Made by a program: the position numbers and the translations under genes | Notes under the pieces: model-generated | The model's database searches: none | What the model was told of the DNA's origin: nothing | The model's input: the letters and a program-made list of their open reading frames with translations, nothing else | From: Nocardia asteroides | Lineage (GTDB): Bacteria > Actinomycetota > Actinomycetes > Mycobacteriales > Mycobacteriaceae | Length of the DNA: 64,000 bases | NCBI RefSeq assembly: GCF_021183625.1 | Contig: NZ_CP089214.1 | Span: forward strand, 1-64,000 | Reading direction: 5' to 3' | Shown here: piece by piece, positions 1 through 8,210 of the stretch | How the letters are laid out: every line of letters starts with the position of its first letter | Numbering within the stretch: position 1 is the stretch's first letter

Positions 1-75
1 GCGACGCGGCATTCGATACCCGAAATTTCCGTTCGAGCGCGTGGAGTACTCACTGCAGCCGACGGTTGGGATGAG

Positions 76-906
76 GTGGCTCCGGTGTCTCTTTCTTCTT
101 TGGCTCGAAGGTCCGATCGAGGAAGAACCCAATTTCCGCGCCCGCTGGGAGAGCCGACGTCCACGTGGCTGTCCGATCTTGAAATTGAGGTCATGATGCA
201 TGCAGCGGTAGCGGACGCATGCGTCGCATTCGCCGACGAATTCCGCGATTTCGGCTCGCACGAAGAAGAGGGGCACCTGCGCATACTCATGAAGCAGATC
301 GAGGAAACCTTGCGGCAGAGACAGCGAGCCTCAGCCGGAGCCGAGCGTTTGCCGGTCGACATCGTGGGAGCTTATAGACCAATTCAGAAGAAGGAAGAGA
401 AGGAAATCGGCGCCGACCTGGCGATAGTAGTGTCCATTGCAATTCCTGGACAACTGGAGCTTGAGTTCGCCGAGTTCGTACAAGTCAAGAAAGCGCTGAA
501 CATTCCTTCCGGGGCCGTCGCGGACAGGTGGAGAATCAAAATCGACCAGATCAAGGACTTGCTGAGCACGAGTCCGACAGCCGCGTACTGGCTCATCGGC
601 GCCGACGGCGACGTCTACGCGGTGCCCGCCAAGCTGCTCCTAGGTCGCGCGGCTGGCGCGGGGCGACTGGACAAGGTCGATTTCACTCTACACTATACAG
701 ATATCCGACACGCGGCGATCAGACTCGAATCCTATCTAACCTATTTGAGCGTAGGAACCTGGACCGGTAGCGCGGCTATGGAGGCAGTTAGGTTGGGGCG
801 AAGCAGGAAGGACGCAGTGGGTACACGCGCGCGCGCGATTTTCGAGCTCAGCGTGCGGACCGGAGAGGGGCAAGGCGAGGGCAACGTACTACCTTCGCAA
901 TCGTAA
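76..906 (+). CDS. Predicted PD-(D/E)XK nuclease-like protein, 276 aa
   Basis: Family not recognised by name. Residues 111-140 hold the core pattern of a PD-(D/E)XK nuclease: IGAD with Asp114 at the start of a hydrophobic strand, then after about 20 residues a second strand EFVQVKKA with Gln136-x-Lys138. QxK replaces ExK in several Mrr-like restriction nucleases. Residues 35-90 are charged and helical. The start at 76 is GTG; an internal in-frame ATG at Met40 or Met41 is an alternative because the first 30 residues are Arg/Pro-rich and unlike the rest. The gene converges on a McrC remnant, so it lies among restriction debris. Nuclease activity is inferred from the motif only. Confidence 0.55.
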   Translation: MAPVSLSSLARRSDRGRTQFPRPLGEPTSTWLSDLEIEVMMHAAVADACVAFADEFRDFGSHEEEGHLRILMKQIEETLRQRQRASAGAERLPVDIVGAYRPIQKKEEKEIGADLAIVVSIAIPGQLELEFAEFVQVKKALNIPSGAVADRWRIKIDQIKDLLSTSPTAAYWLIGADGDVYAVPAKLLLGRAAGAGRLDKVDFTLHYTDIRHAAIRLESYLTYLSVGTWTGSAAMEAVRLGRSRKDAVGTRARAIFELSVRTGEGQGEGNVLPSQS

Positions 907-1205
907 CCGGGCACCCGCCCTGGATTTAGACCAGCGGCACGAGACAACTGACACGATCGCCGCGACTGGTGTCGAGGCAGGGGCGTGGCCGCTGATGTAG
1001 GTGAGCAGCTGGTGGACGTCGGCGGGGGATACGCTGCCCGAGTCGTAGGTCTTGTACTTGGCGTCCAGCGGTACCACCGCTGCACCATCGATCCGCACGA
1101 GGACATCGGGTCGGAACCGCGAGGTGGATGACAGGTCATCGGCGATGGTGATGGCGTCGGTGTCGTGCGGTGCCAGCAGGCTTCCGGCCGCTGCGCAGGT
1201 GTATG
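889..1205 (-). pseudogene. McrC-like restriction subunit, C-terminal remnant
   Basis: The minus-strand frame reads RFRPDVLVRIDG, then PLDAKYK, then a helix with ADVHQLLTYI. This matches the nuclease core of McrC-type subunits of McrBC 5-methylcytosine restriction systems: Asp in RPDVLV, D-A-K in the second strand, and the following Tyr/Gln helix. The 5' part is missing because the reading frame runs directly into the IS481-type element near 1205. After about residue 80 of the fragment the sequence turns Arg-rich and the homology is lost before the stop at 889. No McrB partner is visible in the window. The fragment cannot make a working enzyme. Confidence 0.6.
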
Positions 1206-2189
1206 ACGCCGTGCCGTTGGTGACGCCGGTGTGGAGGCAGTTGGCTGGTGGCCGGTTGCCGGCTAGTGGTAGTGGTAGTGGTAGTGGATGTTCCAGACCG
1301 TGATCGCGTGGGTGCGTTGTTGTTCGCTGGTCCATTCGCGGGCGTAGAGCAGTTCCTCGGCCAGGATTTGTTGGTAGCGCTCGACCTTGCCGTTGTGGCG
1401 GGGTGTGTAGGGGCGGGTCCGCTGGTGCCGGGCGCCGTGCAGGACTTTGGCGAAGTCGTGGGCGCGGTAGCAGGCGCCGTTGTCGGTGATGATGCGGTGG
1501 ATCCGGGTGATGCCGTGTGCGGCGAAGAACACCCGCGCATGGGGCACGAAACCGACTGTGGTGCGGGCGGTCTCGTCGTCGAGCGATTCGGTGTAGGCCA
1601 GGCGCGAGAATCAGTCGACGGCTGAGTGCAGGTAGACGTAGCCGGCTCTCGCGCCGCGTTTCTTGGCCCGGGACACGGCCTTGGCCTGCTCGGAGCCCAG
1701 GCCGTGGGTGCGCCAGCCGCCGCCGTCGGGGATCCGGCCGACCTTCTTCACGTCGAGGTGGACCATGTGCCCGGGCCAGCGAGCAGTGATCCGGGCCGGG
1801 GCGCGGTTGCCGGCACCGCTGGGGTCGATGAACCAGCGCCGGTTCAAACCCAGCTGCGCCAGCTGCCGTGTGACCGTGCGCACCGCGATGCCGATGCCCT
1901 GGGAGTCGAGTTCGAACGCGATCCGCCGCGCGGACCACTTGTGATCGCGGCGCCATCGCTCGATCCGGGCGACAACCGGCGCTGGAGTCGCGGTCGGCTG
2001 GCGGTGCGGGACCGAGGACCGATCGAGCAGTCCCACTTCACCGAAGCGACGCCACCGGTTCACCCACTTCGAGGCGCACTGGCGCGAGATCCCCATCTCC
2101 GCGGCCACGTGAGCGATCGGGCGGTCCTGGCAACGGTGCACGAGACGGCGACGGCCTTCGACGGACAACGGGGCATTACGGTGGGTCAC
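1205..2189 (-). pseudogene. IS481-family transposase with an in-frame TGA and a frameshift
   Basis: The N-terminal half has the helix-turn-helix block ISRQCASKWVNRWRRFGE, then RMVHLDVKK-type catalytic Asp sequence (HMVHLDVKKVG). After YVYLHSAVD comes TGA at 1611, and the same frame continues FSRLAYTESLDDE, which is the normal family sequence, so a single base change (probably GGA to TGA) stops translation. The rest, with IITDNGACYRAHDF and HNGKVERYQ, supplies the second Asp and the Glu. Near 1264-1287 four copies of the hexamer TAGTGG on the plus strand coincide with a frameshift: WNIHY is followed in another frame by AGNRPPANCLHTGVTN, the usual C-terminus. The likely start is GTG at 2189. 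Confidence 0.8.
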
Positions 2190-2300
2190 GGACGGGTCTT
2201 TCCGGTCAGGGGCGGATGGGGGATGTGGTGTTTTCCATCCTGCCGCCGGAAGATCCGTCCCCTTCACCTCACCCCGTGCCGGGCGTCACCAACTTCATGA
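1205..2300. mobile_element. IS481-family insertion sequence, inactive
   Basis: A roughly 1.1-kb element inserted in a McrC gene. The two ends share the inverted 12-mer GTTGGTGACGCC: on the plus strand at 1216-1227 and as its complement at 2282-2293. Both copies sit inside a longer imperfect match (gtgccgTTGGTGACGCCggt against gaaGTTGGTGACGCCcgg). It carries one transposase gene on the minus strand. Outer boundaries are approximate (within about 15 bp) and I could not identify a target-site duplication. The element is the cause of the McrC truncation. Confidence 0.7.
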
Positions 2301-2602
2301 CCCGCAACTTTGTTGGCATCCGCGACCTGGGACTTGCCAAGTAGATTGCACCGAATTCGGACATCTTGCGTGCAAAAGTAGTCGGCAAGTCCGAAGGGAT
2401 GTGCGCTGTACCTGGCACTTCTGGAGCGGATTGATCTTGAAAACTCTGCGAGTGGCGGGTTGAGGTTGTGCCGTGGCCCGGGCCTCTCCCTTTCCGGCTA
2501 TGTCACGTGACAGGGTTGCGGGTTAAGTGGGATTGGGCTCAACGCGGCTGCCGTCCGTCGAGTGCTTCCGATTGGAGACTGATCCCGATCGCGATACTGC
2601 TG
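2301..2602. other. Non-coding gap between IS481 element and PLD gene
   Basis: About 300 bases without a convincing ORF. It contains two short related words, ttgccaagtagattgcaccg near 2335 and agtcggcaagtccgaa near 2380, but I see no clear hairpin or promoter. It lies downstream of the leftward PLD gene, so it may include that operon's 3' untranslated region. Confidence 0.4.
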
Positions 2603-5254
2603 CTACTTCTCTGAAATCACCCCGCTGACCCCACGCCTTCGGGGGATGGGGGCTGCCATGCCTGTCAGAGCTATTCGGAGCAGGTCCGGTTTGACCCCGA
2701 TTGCCGTGCAGAGACGGGTTATCTCGGGATCGGGTTTGGTCAGCGGGATGATTCTGCGGGCGCCTCCGCGTCCGTCGGCTGTGACCAGTGTCGTGGTCGG
2801 TGTGCCGACCACCACTCGATGCAGTCGCCACCGCTGTTGTCTGCTCTCGGCGTAGGCGATGTCATCGCCTACCCAGAGCACGACGTGGCCGGTGTCGTCG
2901 CCGATGACGAGGGCTGCGCAGGGTGCGCCGACCGTGGTGGCGATAGTCGCCGCGGTGGTGAGCTGGTTCTTCTTGTCGCCGGTGCGGCAGACCCAGGCCC
3001 CGTCGTGGAAGTCGGCGGTGATTGCTTTGTCGGCCAGGATGGCTCGGATTTCGGCGGTTGGATCGGTGGCGCTGATGCGCGCGCGGTCGACGAGCAGTTC
3101 CACTGCGGAGCGGGAGGCGTTGCGGCTGTAGGTGTTTGCTTGGTCGAGGAGATGGCGGTCGATTGCGTCCTCGGCGGCGAGTGCGATGACGTGTCGTGCG
3201 TTCGACCAGAGCTTCTGTGCGCGAAAGTCTCGTTCCACGCCGCCGGATTGCCGAAGTTCGTCGAACAACAACGATGTACCGACGGCCAGTACAGCGCCGA
3301 CCGTACTGCGCGCCTGTGCTGGTATGGATTCGGTATCGGGCAGGAGTTGGTAGAGCAGTTCGATGAGATCGTCGCTCCACTGGGTTTCGTCGGGCCTGCG
3401 AAGTCCGGCGGCGAGCAGATCCAGGTGTAGTCGTACTGCCAGCAGGCGAAGTTCCACAGGCAGGCGCGGTTCGGCGCCGACGATCCGTTGGCGCAGCCTG
3501 CGGTCCCATTTCCGCCACGCGGCCCGTGCGGTGTCCTGGATGGCCTCGACGGCGCGCTGGTGCGCGGCGGAGGAGTTCGCCAGCAGATCGATATCCTCCT
3601 CGTTCTCGTCTTCGGTGATGTCGCTGCCTTCGTCGATGTCGACCAACCACGACGGCGTGCGCATATGCGGGATGGTCTCGAGGCTGTTGCCGAACAACAG
3701 CCCGGTCAGCGACGGTTTCAACATGCCTTCGACGGAGGCGATCCAGGCGCTCCACCGATCGTCGTCGGGAGCCTCTGTGCCGCTGTTCCTCGGCGATGTC
3801 GACGCTGTCGGTGTCGTCGCGACCGCGGATGCGGCGAGGAGGTTGTCGAGGTCCTTGCGGAAACGGGCGGCGAGGTCGGTGTCTTCGAAGAACGCCTCCG
3901 GGGCGTAGTCCTGTGTGAGACTCGTGCCGGCGGGGGCGGTCGTTCGGGCGCGGCATCGGTGTGGGTCGGTGGCGAAGACGACGCGCGATGTATGGACGAT
4001 GCCGTCGATACCTGTGCGGGCACGGACCGCGGTACCGTCTCGCGCCCGAACTGGACAGAGGTAGGGATGGTGCCCTGGTTCGACTGTTTCGATCGTGTGG
4101 GCGGCGACCCATTCGTCGGGACCGCCGTCGGCGGAGATCTCGATGACGGCGGATACGGACGCTCGCGCGATCAACTCGACTTCCAGACCGTCGGGACGGA
4201 GTCGGGCTCCGAGCGCAGTCAGCGGGTCGAGTTCGGGACGGGGTCGCTGTGCCGGGAAGGTGTGCTTGGTGAGCAGATCTCCGGTGGTACCCGGGTCGCC
4301 CTCGGGCAGCAGCGTCGAATCGGTCGTGTGGATGACCGCGAGTTCGCAATTGCCTGCCTGCCGTGGAGTGCGAAGCAGCGCGGCGGTGCTGATGTTGGGG
4401 CTGCCGATCAACGCTCGCCGACGTCCGGCCGCGGTCCATTCGACCAGTTTTCCGTGCGACAGTCGGCCGTCCTCGGCGAGATAACGCACGTGATGGACAG
4501 GAACTGACTGTAGAGCCTGGACCAGCGAGGCGCCGTCGAACTGTGACAGGTTCGGCTGAAGTCCCAGCAAAACAGATTTCGGGTTCAGCCGCTGGATCAG
4601 GCGGTCCAGCGCTCGCGATCCGGGGTCGAAGAATGGCGCTGTGACGGCGAGTTCCTCGACCGGATCGGTGGGTAGCTGATCGATGATCGGCTGTTCCAGG
4701 TTGCCGAGGATTCTGAGTTCGTCGAAGGGGTGCTCGACGACTCGATCCGGGATGAGTCGCAGGGCGATGTCGGCTAGGGTGTCGCCGATCCAGCCCGGCA
4801 TCGTCACGGCGGTGGGCAGGTCGGTAAGCCAGGTGGCGAGATCGGTCAAGGCCTGCGGACCCGATGCCCGCACCGTCCGGATCGTCAGCCACAGTTCGCG
4901 GTTGTGCCCCCACCCGGAGGTGGTGGGATTGCCCGAACCGAGAGCGACCCAGATATCGGTGTCGTTGGCCAGTACCGCCAATTTTGGGTGGAATGCGCCT
5001 TCGCATAGCACGGGGGCATACATGTAGCTGCGTCCGGCGTGGCGGACGTCGACGTCGTCGTGGATCGATTGGCGGGCGTCGGACACAATCGTGACGCGCG
5101 CGCCGAGCGCCCGCGCGGAGGAGGTGAAGTACCGTTCCAGGAAGGGAAGGTCGACGGTGTAGCCGATCACCAGCGCCTCGGTCAGCTCCCACCCGTTCGC
5201 ACGCCAATCTCGCAACAGCGTCAGTGGTGAGGAGAACTCGAACTCGACGCTCAC
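2603..5254 (-). CDS. Phospholipase D-like (double HKD) protein, 883 aa
   Basis: Two HKD-type active-site halves are visible. The first is FHPKLAVL (His89-x-Lys91) followed by GSGNPTTSGWGHN at about 106-118. The second is LSHGKLVEW (His about 266, Lys about 268) followed by IGSPNISTAALL at about 282-293. PLD-superfamily enzymes pair two such halves into one active site and act as phospholipases, nucleases or helicase partners. The 590 residues after the second motif are acidic and helical, with no domain I recognise. The start ATG overlaps the stop of the upstream gene by four bases (ATGA), so the two are translationally coupled. Neighbouring restriction remnants suggest a defence role; the substrate is unknown. 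Confidence 0.75.
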   Translation of the reverse strand: MSVEFEFSSPLTLLRDWRANGWELTEALVIGYTVDLPFLERYFTSSARALGARVTIVSDARQSIHDDVDVRHAGRSYMYAPVLCEGAFHPKLAVLANDTDIWVALGSGNPTTSGWGHNRELWLTIRTVRASGPQALTDLATWLTDLPTAVTMPGWIGDTLADIALRLIPDRVVEHPFDELRILGNLEQPIIDQLPTDPVEELAVTAPFFDPGSRALDRLIQRLNPKSVLLGLQPNLSQFDGASLVQALQSVPVHHVRYLAEDGRLSHGKLVEWTAAGRRRALIGSPNISTAALLRTPRQAGNCELAVIHTTDSTLLPEGDPGTTGDLLTKHTFPAQRPRPELDPLTALGARLRPDGLEVELIARASVSAVIEISADGGPDEWVAAHTIETVEPGHHPYLCPVRARDGTAVRARTGIDGIVHTSRVVFATDPHRCRARTTAPAGTSLTQDYAPEAFFEDTDLAARFRKDLDNLLAASAVATTPTASTSPRNSGTEAPDDDRWSAWIASVEGMLKPSLTGLLFGNSLETIPHMRTPSWLVDIDEGSDITEDENEEDIDLLANSSAAHQRAVEAIQDTARAAWRKWDRRLRQRIVGAEPRLPVELRLLAVRLHLDLLAAGLRRPDETQWSDDLIELLYQLLPDTESIPAQARSTVGAVLAVGTSLLFDELRQSGGVERDFRAQKLWSNARHVIALAAEDAIDRHLLDQANTYSRNASRSAVELLVDRARISATDPTAEIRAILADKAITADFHDGAWVCRTGDKKNQLTTAATIATTVGAPCAALVIGDDTGHVVLWVGDDIAYAESRQQRWRLHRVVVGTPTTTLVTADGRGGARRIIPLTKPDPEITRLCTAIGVKPDLLRIALTGMAAPIPRRRGVSGVISEK

Positions 5255-6756
5255 CGCGGCAACTGCAACTCGATCGCGCCGCCGGGTGTCACCGTCGGCG
5301 TCCCGCTGTCGGCGACATCGAACACACCGAGTTGGGTGGCCAGAGCGCCGAGCTGCTCGGTGCGCAATCCGACGTTGCCGCGTCCTTCCGAGGCGCCGGA
5401 GGCAAAAAAGACGTCCTCGCGTCGATGTAGTTTGCTGAACATCATCAGCTGGCCGGTGGAGTGGTCGAGACGGGTTTTACGCAGGGCGACCCGCTGTGAT
5501 TGAGCGAGCATGTCATCGACCAGTGCGCAGGCGAGATCTCCGACGTTGCGGTCGAGGTGGGCGTCGCGTTGGTGGCGGACCCATTGCGGGTCGAGGAACT
5601 GTTTGGTGTTGCGACGACCGCCTCGGAACGCTTCGAGAACTGTTCCGGTCAGCTCACGGTCGCGTTGTGCTCCCAACAGCAGGATTGCGAGCCGGGACTC
5701 GATCGGCCTGGCACGGTCTTCCACGTGGTCCTCGGCGCGCGCTGGGTGTCCCCGAGAGTCGAGGGTGTCGGGCAGGTCCTCCACCAGGTGCCGAACGGTC
5801 GAGGTGGGCACAGACGCACGGATCCATTCGTGTAGATCGTCTTTCGTGACGCCCGCCCCTGTCTCAAGCACCCTGTCCACGAGCTCTGCCCACAGCACAC
5901 GCCACGCGCCGACGGTGCGGTGACGCAACAGCGTGCCCCTCCATGCCTGAGCGCGGGTCTCCTCTGCCAGCACTGGGTCGGTAGCCAGGTGCTCACCGTA
6001 GGCGACCGCTCGACGGAGGATGTCGGTCCAACCGCTGGCAGAACCGGAAAGTTGCACGCAGCGACCCAGAATACGGAACGCGGCCCAGCGGGTCTCGGCG
6101 TTGCCGGAGCCCGACCCGGCGTCCTCGCCCCGACCGAGCAGCAGGTTCCGCAGCCAAACGGAGTCCACAGAGTCCGGGCCGATGTCGTCGCCGAGACCGG
6201 CCAAACCCGCCAGATCCGATTCGCGCACAGGGCGGATGCGACAGATGTCGAACAGTCCGGCGAACAGCGCCGCGACCTGGCCGGGACACGGTATGCGACC
6301 GGGGCGAAGCGCCCGCTTGTTCACCGAGACGGCACCCAGGGTGACGGACGGGCCGCCGTATTGCGACCAGAAGCCCCACGGCCGCGGCGAATAGCTTCCC
6401 TGTCGTTGCTCCGCCATCATCTCACTCGACCCTTTCGCGATGAGCGAGGCGACGCTGACGGCACCGTGCGCGCTTCCCGTGCCGTAGGTATTCGACAGCC
6501 ACGCCAGCGCGACTTCACTGCGGCGCACGAGTTGTCGGCACGCCGCCGCGTCGAGGTCATGACGACCGGCATAGTCGGCCAGCGCCCAATACAGCGAGAA
6601 GGAGCGCGCAGACCCCGTCAGCGTCGAAACACCCGGCACCAGAACATCGACCATCCGCAACACCGCCGACTCGACCGCTAACGGATACCGGCCGCCGCGC
6701 ACATCGAGTCCCGGCTCGCACCATCCCGGCCCGTCGATCACCACACCTGTTGCCAC
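5251..6756 (-). CDS. Unknown protein, first gene of the PLD operon
   Basis: No family recognised. The open frame extends to 6834, but the segment before GTG at 6756 (V-A-T-G-V-V-I-D-G) looks non-coding, so I place the start there, giving about 501 residues. The protein is soluble-looking, with no signal peptide or membrane segment. It has a Trp/Gly-rich block near residue 140 (PRPWGFWSQYGG) and a basic helical stretch from about 360 to 440 with many Arg/His residues. Its stop overlaps the PLD start. This strict coupling, and the absence of any other gene in the operon, make it the obligatory partner or specificity factor of the PLD protein by inference only. Confidence 0.65.
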   Translation of the reverse strand: MATGVVIDGPGWCEPGLDVRGGRYPLAVESAVLRMVDVLVPGVSTLTGSARSFSLYWALADYAGRHDLDAAACRQLVRRSEVALAWLSNTYGTGSAHGAVSVASLIAKGSSEMMAEQRQGSYSPRPWGFWSQYGGPSVTLGAVSVNKRALRPGRIPCPGQVAALFAGLFDICRIRPVRESDLAGLAGLGDDIGPDSVDSVWLRNLLLGRGEDAGSGSGNAETRWAAFRILGRCVQLSGSASGWTDILRRAVAYGEHLATDPVLAEETRAQAWRGTLLRHRTVGAWRVLWAELVDRVLETGAGVTKDDLHEWIRASVPTSTVRHLVEDLPDTLDSRGHPARAEDHVEDRARPIESRLAILLLGAQRDRELTGTVLEAFRGGRRNTKQFLDPQWVRHQRDAHLDRNVGDLACALVDDMLAQSQRVALRKTRLDHSTGQLMMFSKLHRREDVFFASGASEGRGNVGLRTEQLGALATQLGVFDVADSGTPTVTPGGAIELQLPR

Positions 6757-6846
6757 ATGCGCATTCTCGCAAATTTGGCCGACATTTCGAGACCAGTTGC
6801 GGGAAGCGACAATCCCGGCGGTCCCCCAGATCACTGAGGTTTCGAC

Positions 6847-7727
6847 TTACTGATCAGTTCAGAATGAGTTGGCGTAGGCAGATCATGGAGCAGGCCAGGC
6901 TGAGCAGGGCTTGGTGGACATCGGCTCGGCGCTCGGTGCGAACTCGGAGCCAACGGTAGTTCTTGATCCAGGCGAAGGTGCGCTCGACCGGCCAGCGGTG
7001 GACGCCGAGCCCGGAGCCGTGGCCGGTGCCTCGGCGGGCGATGAGCGGGGTGATGCCGCGGGCGCGGACCAGGCGGCGGTACTTGTCGTGGTCGTAGCCG
7101 CGGTCGGCGTAGATCCGCCCGGGCCGGCGCAGTGGGCGTCCGATTTTGCCTCGGATGGGCGGGATCGCCTCGATCAGCGGGAGCAGCTGGGTGAGGTCGT
7201 GGCGGTTCCCGCCGGTCAGGAGGACTGCGAGGGGGATGCCGGTGGCGTCGGTGATGAGGTGGTGTTTGGAGCCGGGCCGGGCGCGGTCGACCGGGCTCGG
7301 GCCGGTGTGGGCCCCCCTTTGAGCGCGCGCAGATGCGTCGAGTCGGCCAATGCGGCCGACAGGTCCAGCCGGCCCGCCGCGTTGAGTTCGGCCAGCAGTT
7401 GTTCGTGCAGCCGCTGCCACACCCCGGCCTCGTGCCACTCGGTGAGCCGCCGCCAGCACGTGGCTCCGGAAGCGCCGAACAAGGCAGTGGGCAATCGGTT
7501 CCATCCGATGCCGGTGCGGGCGACGAACAGGATGCCTTCCAAGGCTGTGCGATCGTCGGCTCGTCGGCGGCCGGGGTAGCGGAATCGTCTGGGTTGCTGC
7601 GGGATCAAGGGCTCGAGCCCGTGTCCACAGTTCATCGGTCAGGATCTGCTCACGCACCCCGGCATCATCGATGCCATTGCCGGACAGCGGAAGGCGACAC
7701 GCCAGCTCATTCTGAACTGATCAGTTA
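6847..7727. mobile_element. IS5-family insertion sequence, complete, TTA target duplication
   Basis: The element runs from 6850 to 7724 (875 bp). Its ends are inverted repeats: ctgatcagttcagaatgag at 6850 and the complement ctcattctgaactgatcag ending at 7724, differing at one position in the first 25. It is flanked by TTA at 6847-6849 and at 7725-7727, a 3-bp TNA duplication as expected for the IS427/IS1031 branch of IS5. The perfect duplication means a recent insertion without later rearrangement of the flanks. It separates the PLD operon promoter region from the small Cys-rich ORF. Confidence 0.9.
6854..7657 (-). CDS. IS5-family transposase, read with frameshifts
   Basis: DDE transposase. 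The middle part (FRYPGRRRADDRTALEGILF, GIGWNRLP, then ALADSTHLRALKGG with the first catalytic Asp) is in one frame. The C-terminal part (SKHHLITDATGIPLAV, YADRGYDHDKYR with the second Asp, WPVERTFAWIKNYRWLR with Glu) is in another. The switch falls exactly at AAAGGGGGGC on the coding strand near 7310-7320, a slippery run where a -1 shift restores the family sequence; programmed -1 frameshifting is known in this IS5 branch. The first 11 residues (VREQILTDELW) are in the C-terminal frame, so a second, unexplained shift near 7630 separates them from the middle part. All three catalytic residues are present. Confidence 0.8.
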   Translation of the reverse strand: MREQILTDELWTRARALDPAATQTIPLPRPPTSRRSHSLGRHPVRRPHRHRMEPIAHCLVRRFRSHVLAAAHRVARGRGVAAAARTTAGRTQRGGPAGPVGRIGRLDASARAQRGAHTGPSPVDRARPGSKHHLITDATGIPLAVLLTGGNRHDLTQLLPLIEAIPPIRGKIGRPLRRPGRIYADRGYDHDKYRRLVRARGITPLIARRGTGHGSGLGVHRWPVERTFAWIKNYRWLRVRTERRADVHQALLSLACSMICLRQLILN

Positions 7728-7750
7728 GTAGTGCTTTGTTAGATGTGTCG

Positions 7751-7888
7751 ATGATGTGTTCTGCTGCAACGGTGTTGGGTGAGGAGATCGACGCTGTCCG
7801 TCCGGTGATTGAGGAGTTCGCGACGGGGATCCTCGACGGCGAGCTGCTGCTGTGCATGGGCTGCGACTGCGACTGCGGCTGCACCTGA
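7751..7888 (+). CDS. Small Cys-rich ORF, 45 aa, RiPP-precursor- or metallothionein-like
   Basis: Family not recognised. The ORF starts ATGATG at 7751. Residues 10-34 form an acidic, helix-prone stretch (EEIDAVRPVIEEF, then GILDGELLL). The last 11 residues are CMGCDCDCGCT: five cysteines at every second or third position. An acidic leader ahead of a Cys-rich tail is the layout of many ribosomal peptide precursors; Cys-x-Cys runs also occur in bacterial metallothioneins. A perfect hairpin begins nine bases after the stop, which supports a real transcription unit. Against it: no clear Shine-Dalgarno site, and the upstream IS5 element lies 24 bp away and may have removed the promoter. No modification enzyme is in the window. 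Confidence 0.4.
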   Translation: MMCSAATVLGEEIDAVRPVIEEFATGILDGELLLCMGCDCDCGCT

Positions 7889-7897
7889 CCACCCGCC

Positions 7898-7915
7898 AGG
7901 GGGCTACAGCCCCCT
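7898..7915 (+). terminator. Hairpin after the Cys-rich ORF
   Basis: AGGGGGC (7898-7904), loop TACA, GCCCCCT (7909-7915): a perfect 7-bp GC stem with a 4-nt loop. It is not followed by a T-run, which is common for actinobacterial terminators. It lies nine bases after the stop of the 45-aa ORF. Confidence 0.55.
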
Positions 7916-7924
7916 CTCCTGCTG

Positions 7925-8083
7925 TCTGTCGGCGAGATTGCACGGCGACGTACAGCACCTGCAGCCGGTGACCGAGGTCGGCACCTTTCTATTCGCCTGT
8001 CGGCGAGACCGCTCGGCGACGAGAAGCTGGTCATGGTTCCGCTCGTGTACACCGAGATTCCATTCGCCTGTCGGCGAGACCGC
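7925..8083. repeat. Three-copy direct repeat with exact 71-nt period
   Basis: The word TGTCGGCGAGA begins at 7927, 7998 and 8069, exactly 71 nt apart each time. Copies 2 and 3 match over 22 nt (7991-8012 and 8062-8083), the core being CGCCTGTCGGCGAGACCGC. Copy 1 is degenerate (TT for CC after the core), but copies 1 and 2 also share CGGCGACG just downstream. A period of 71 is not a multiple of three, so this is not a protein repeat. The intervening 49-nt stretches are unrelated. It could be a relic CRISPR array or a set of protein- or RNA-binding sites. Confidence 0.55.
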
Positions 8084-8104
8084 ACCGGTGACCCTACCCG
8101 AAAA

Positions 8105-8210
8105 TCAGCCCTACGGGTCCGCACCGAACGTCGCGCCGATGTCCACCAAGCCCTGCTCAGCGTCGCCTGCTCGGTGATCTGCCTACGCCGACTCATTCTG
8201 AACTGATCAG
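8105..8210 (+). mobile_element. IS5-family right-end fragment
   Basis: The plus strand reads LRVRTERRADVHQALL and then ACSVICLRRLILN-stop, the C-terminus of the IS5-family transposase at 6854. It ends in ctcattctgaactgatcag, identical to the end of that element, followed by TTA. The DNA differs at many third positions, so this is a diverged second copy in the opposite orientation, with its 5' part deleted. It abuts the truncated gene that follows. Confidence 0.8.

Noticed and set aside
1608..1613. TGA in the IS481 transposase as selenocysteine or programmed readthrough
   Set aside because: No SECIS-like structure was noticed, the position is normally a small residue, and the same gene carries a second lesion, so plain decay is simpler.
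7925..8083. CRISPR array
   Set aside because: Only three copies, the first degenerate, with repeats of about 22 nt and 49-nt intervals, and no cas gene in the window. Kept as an unexplained repeat instead.
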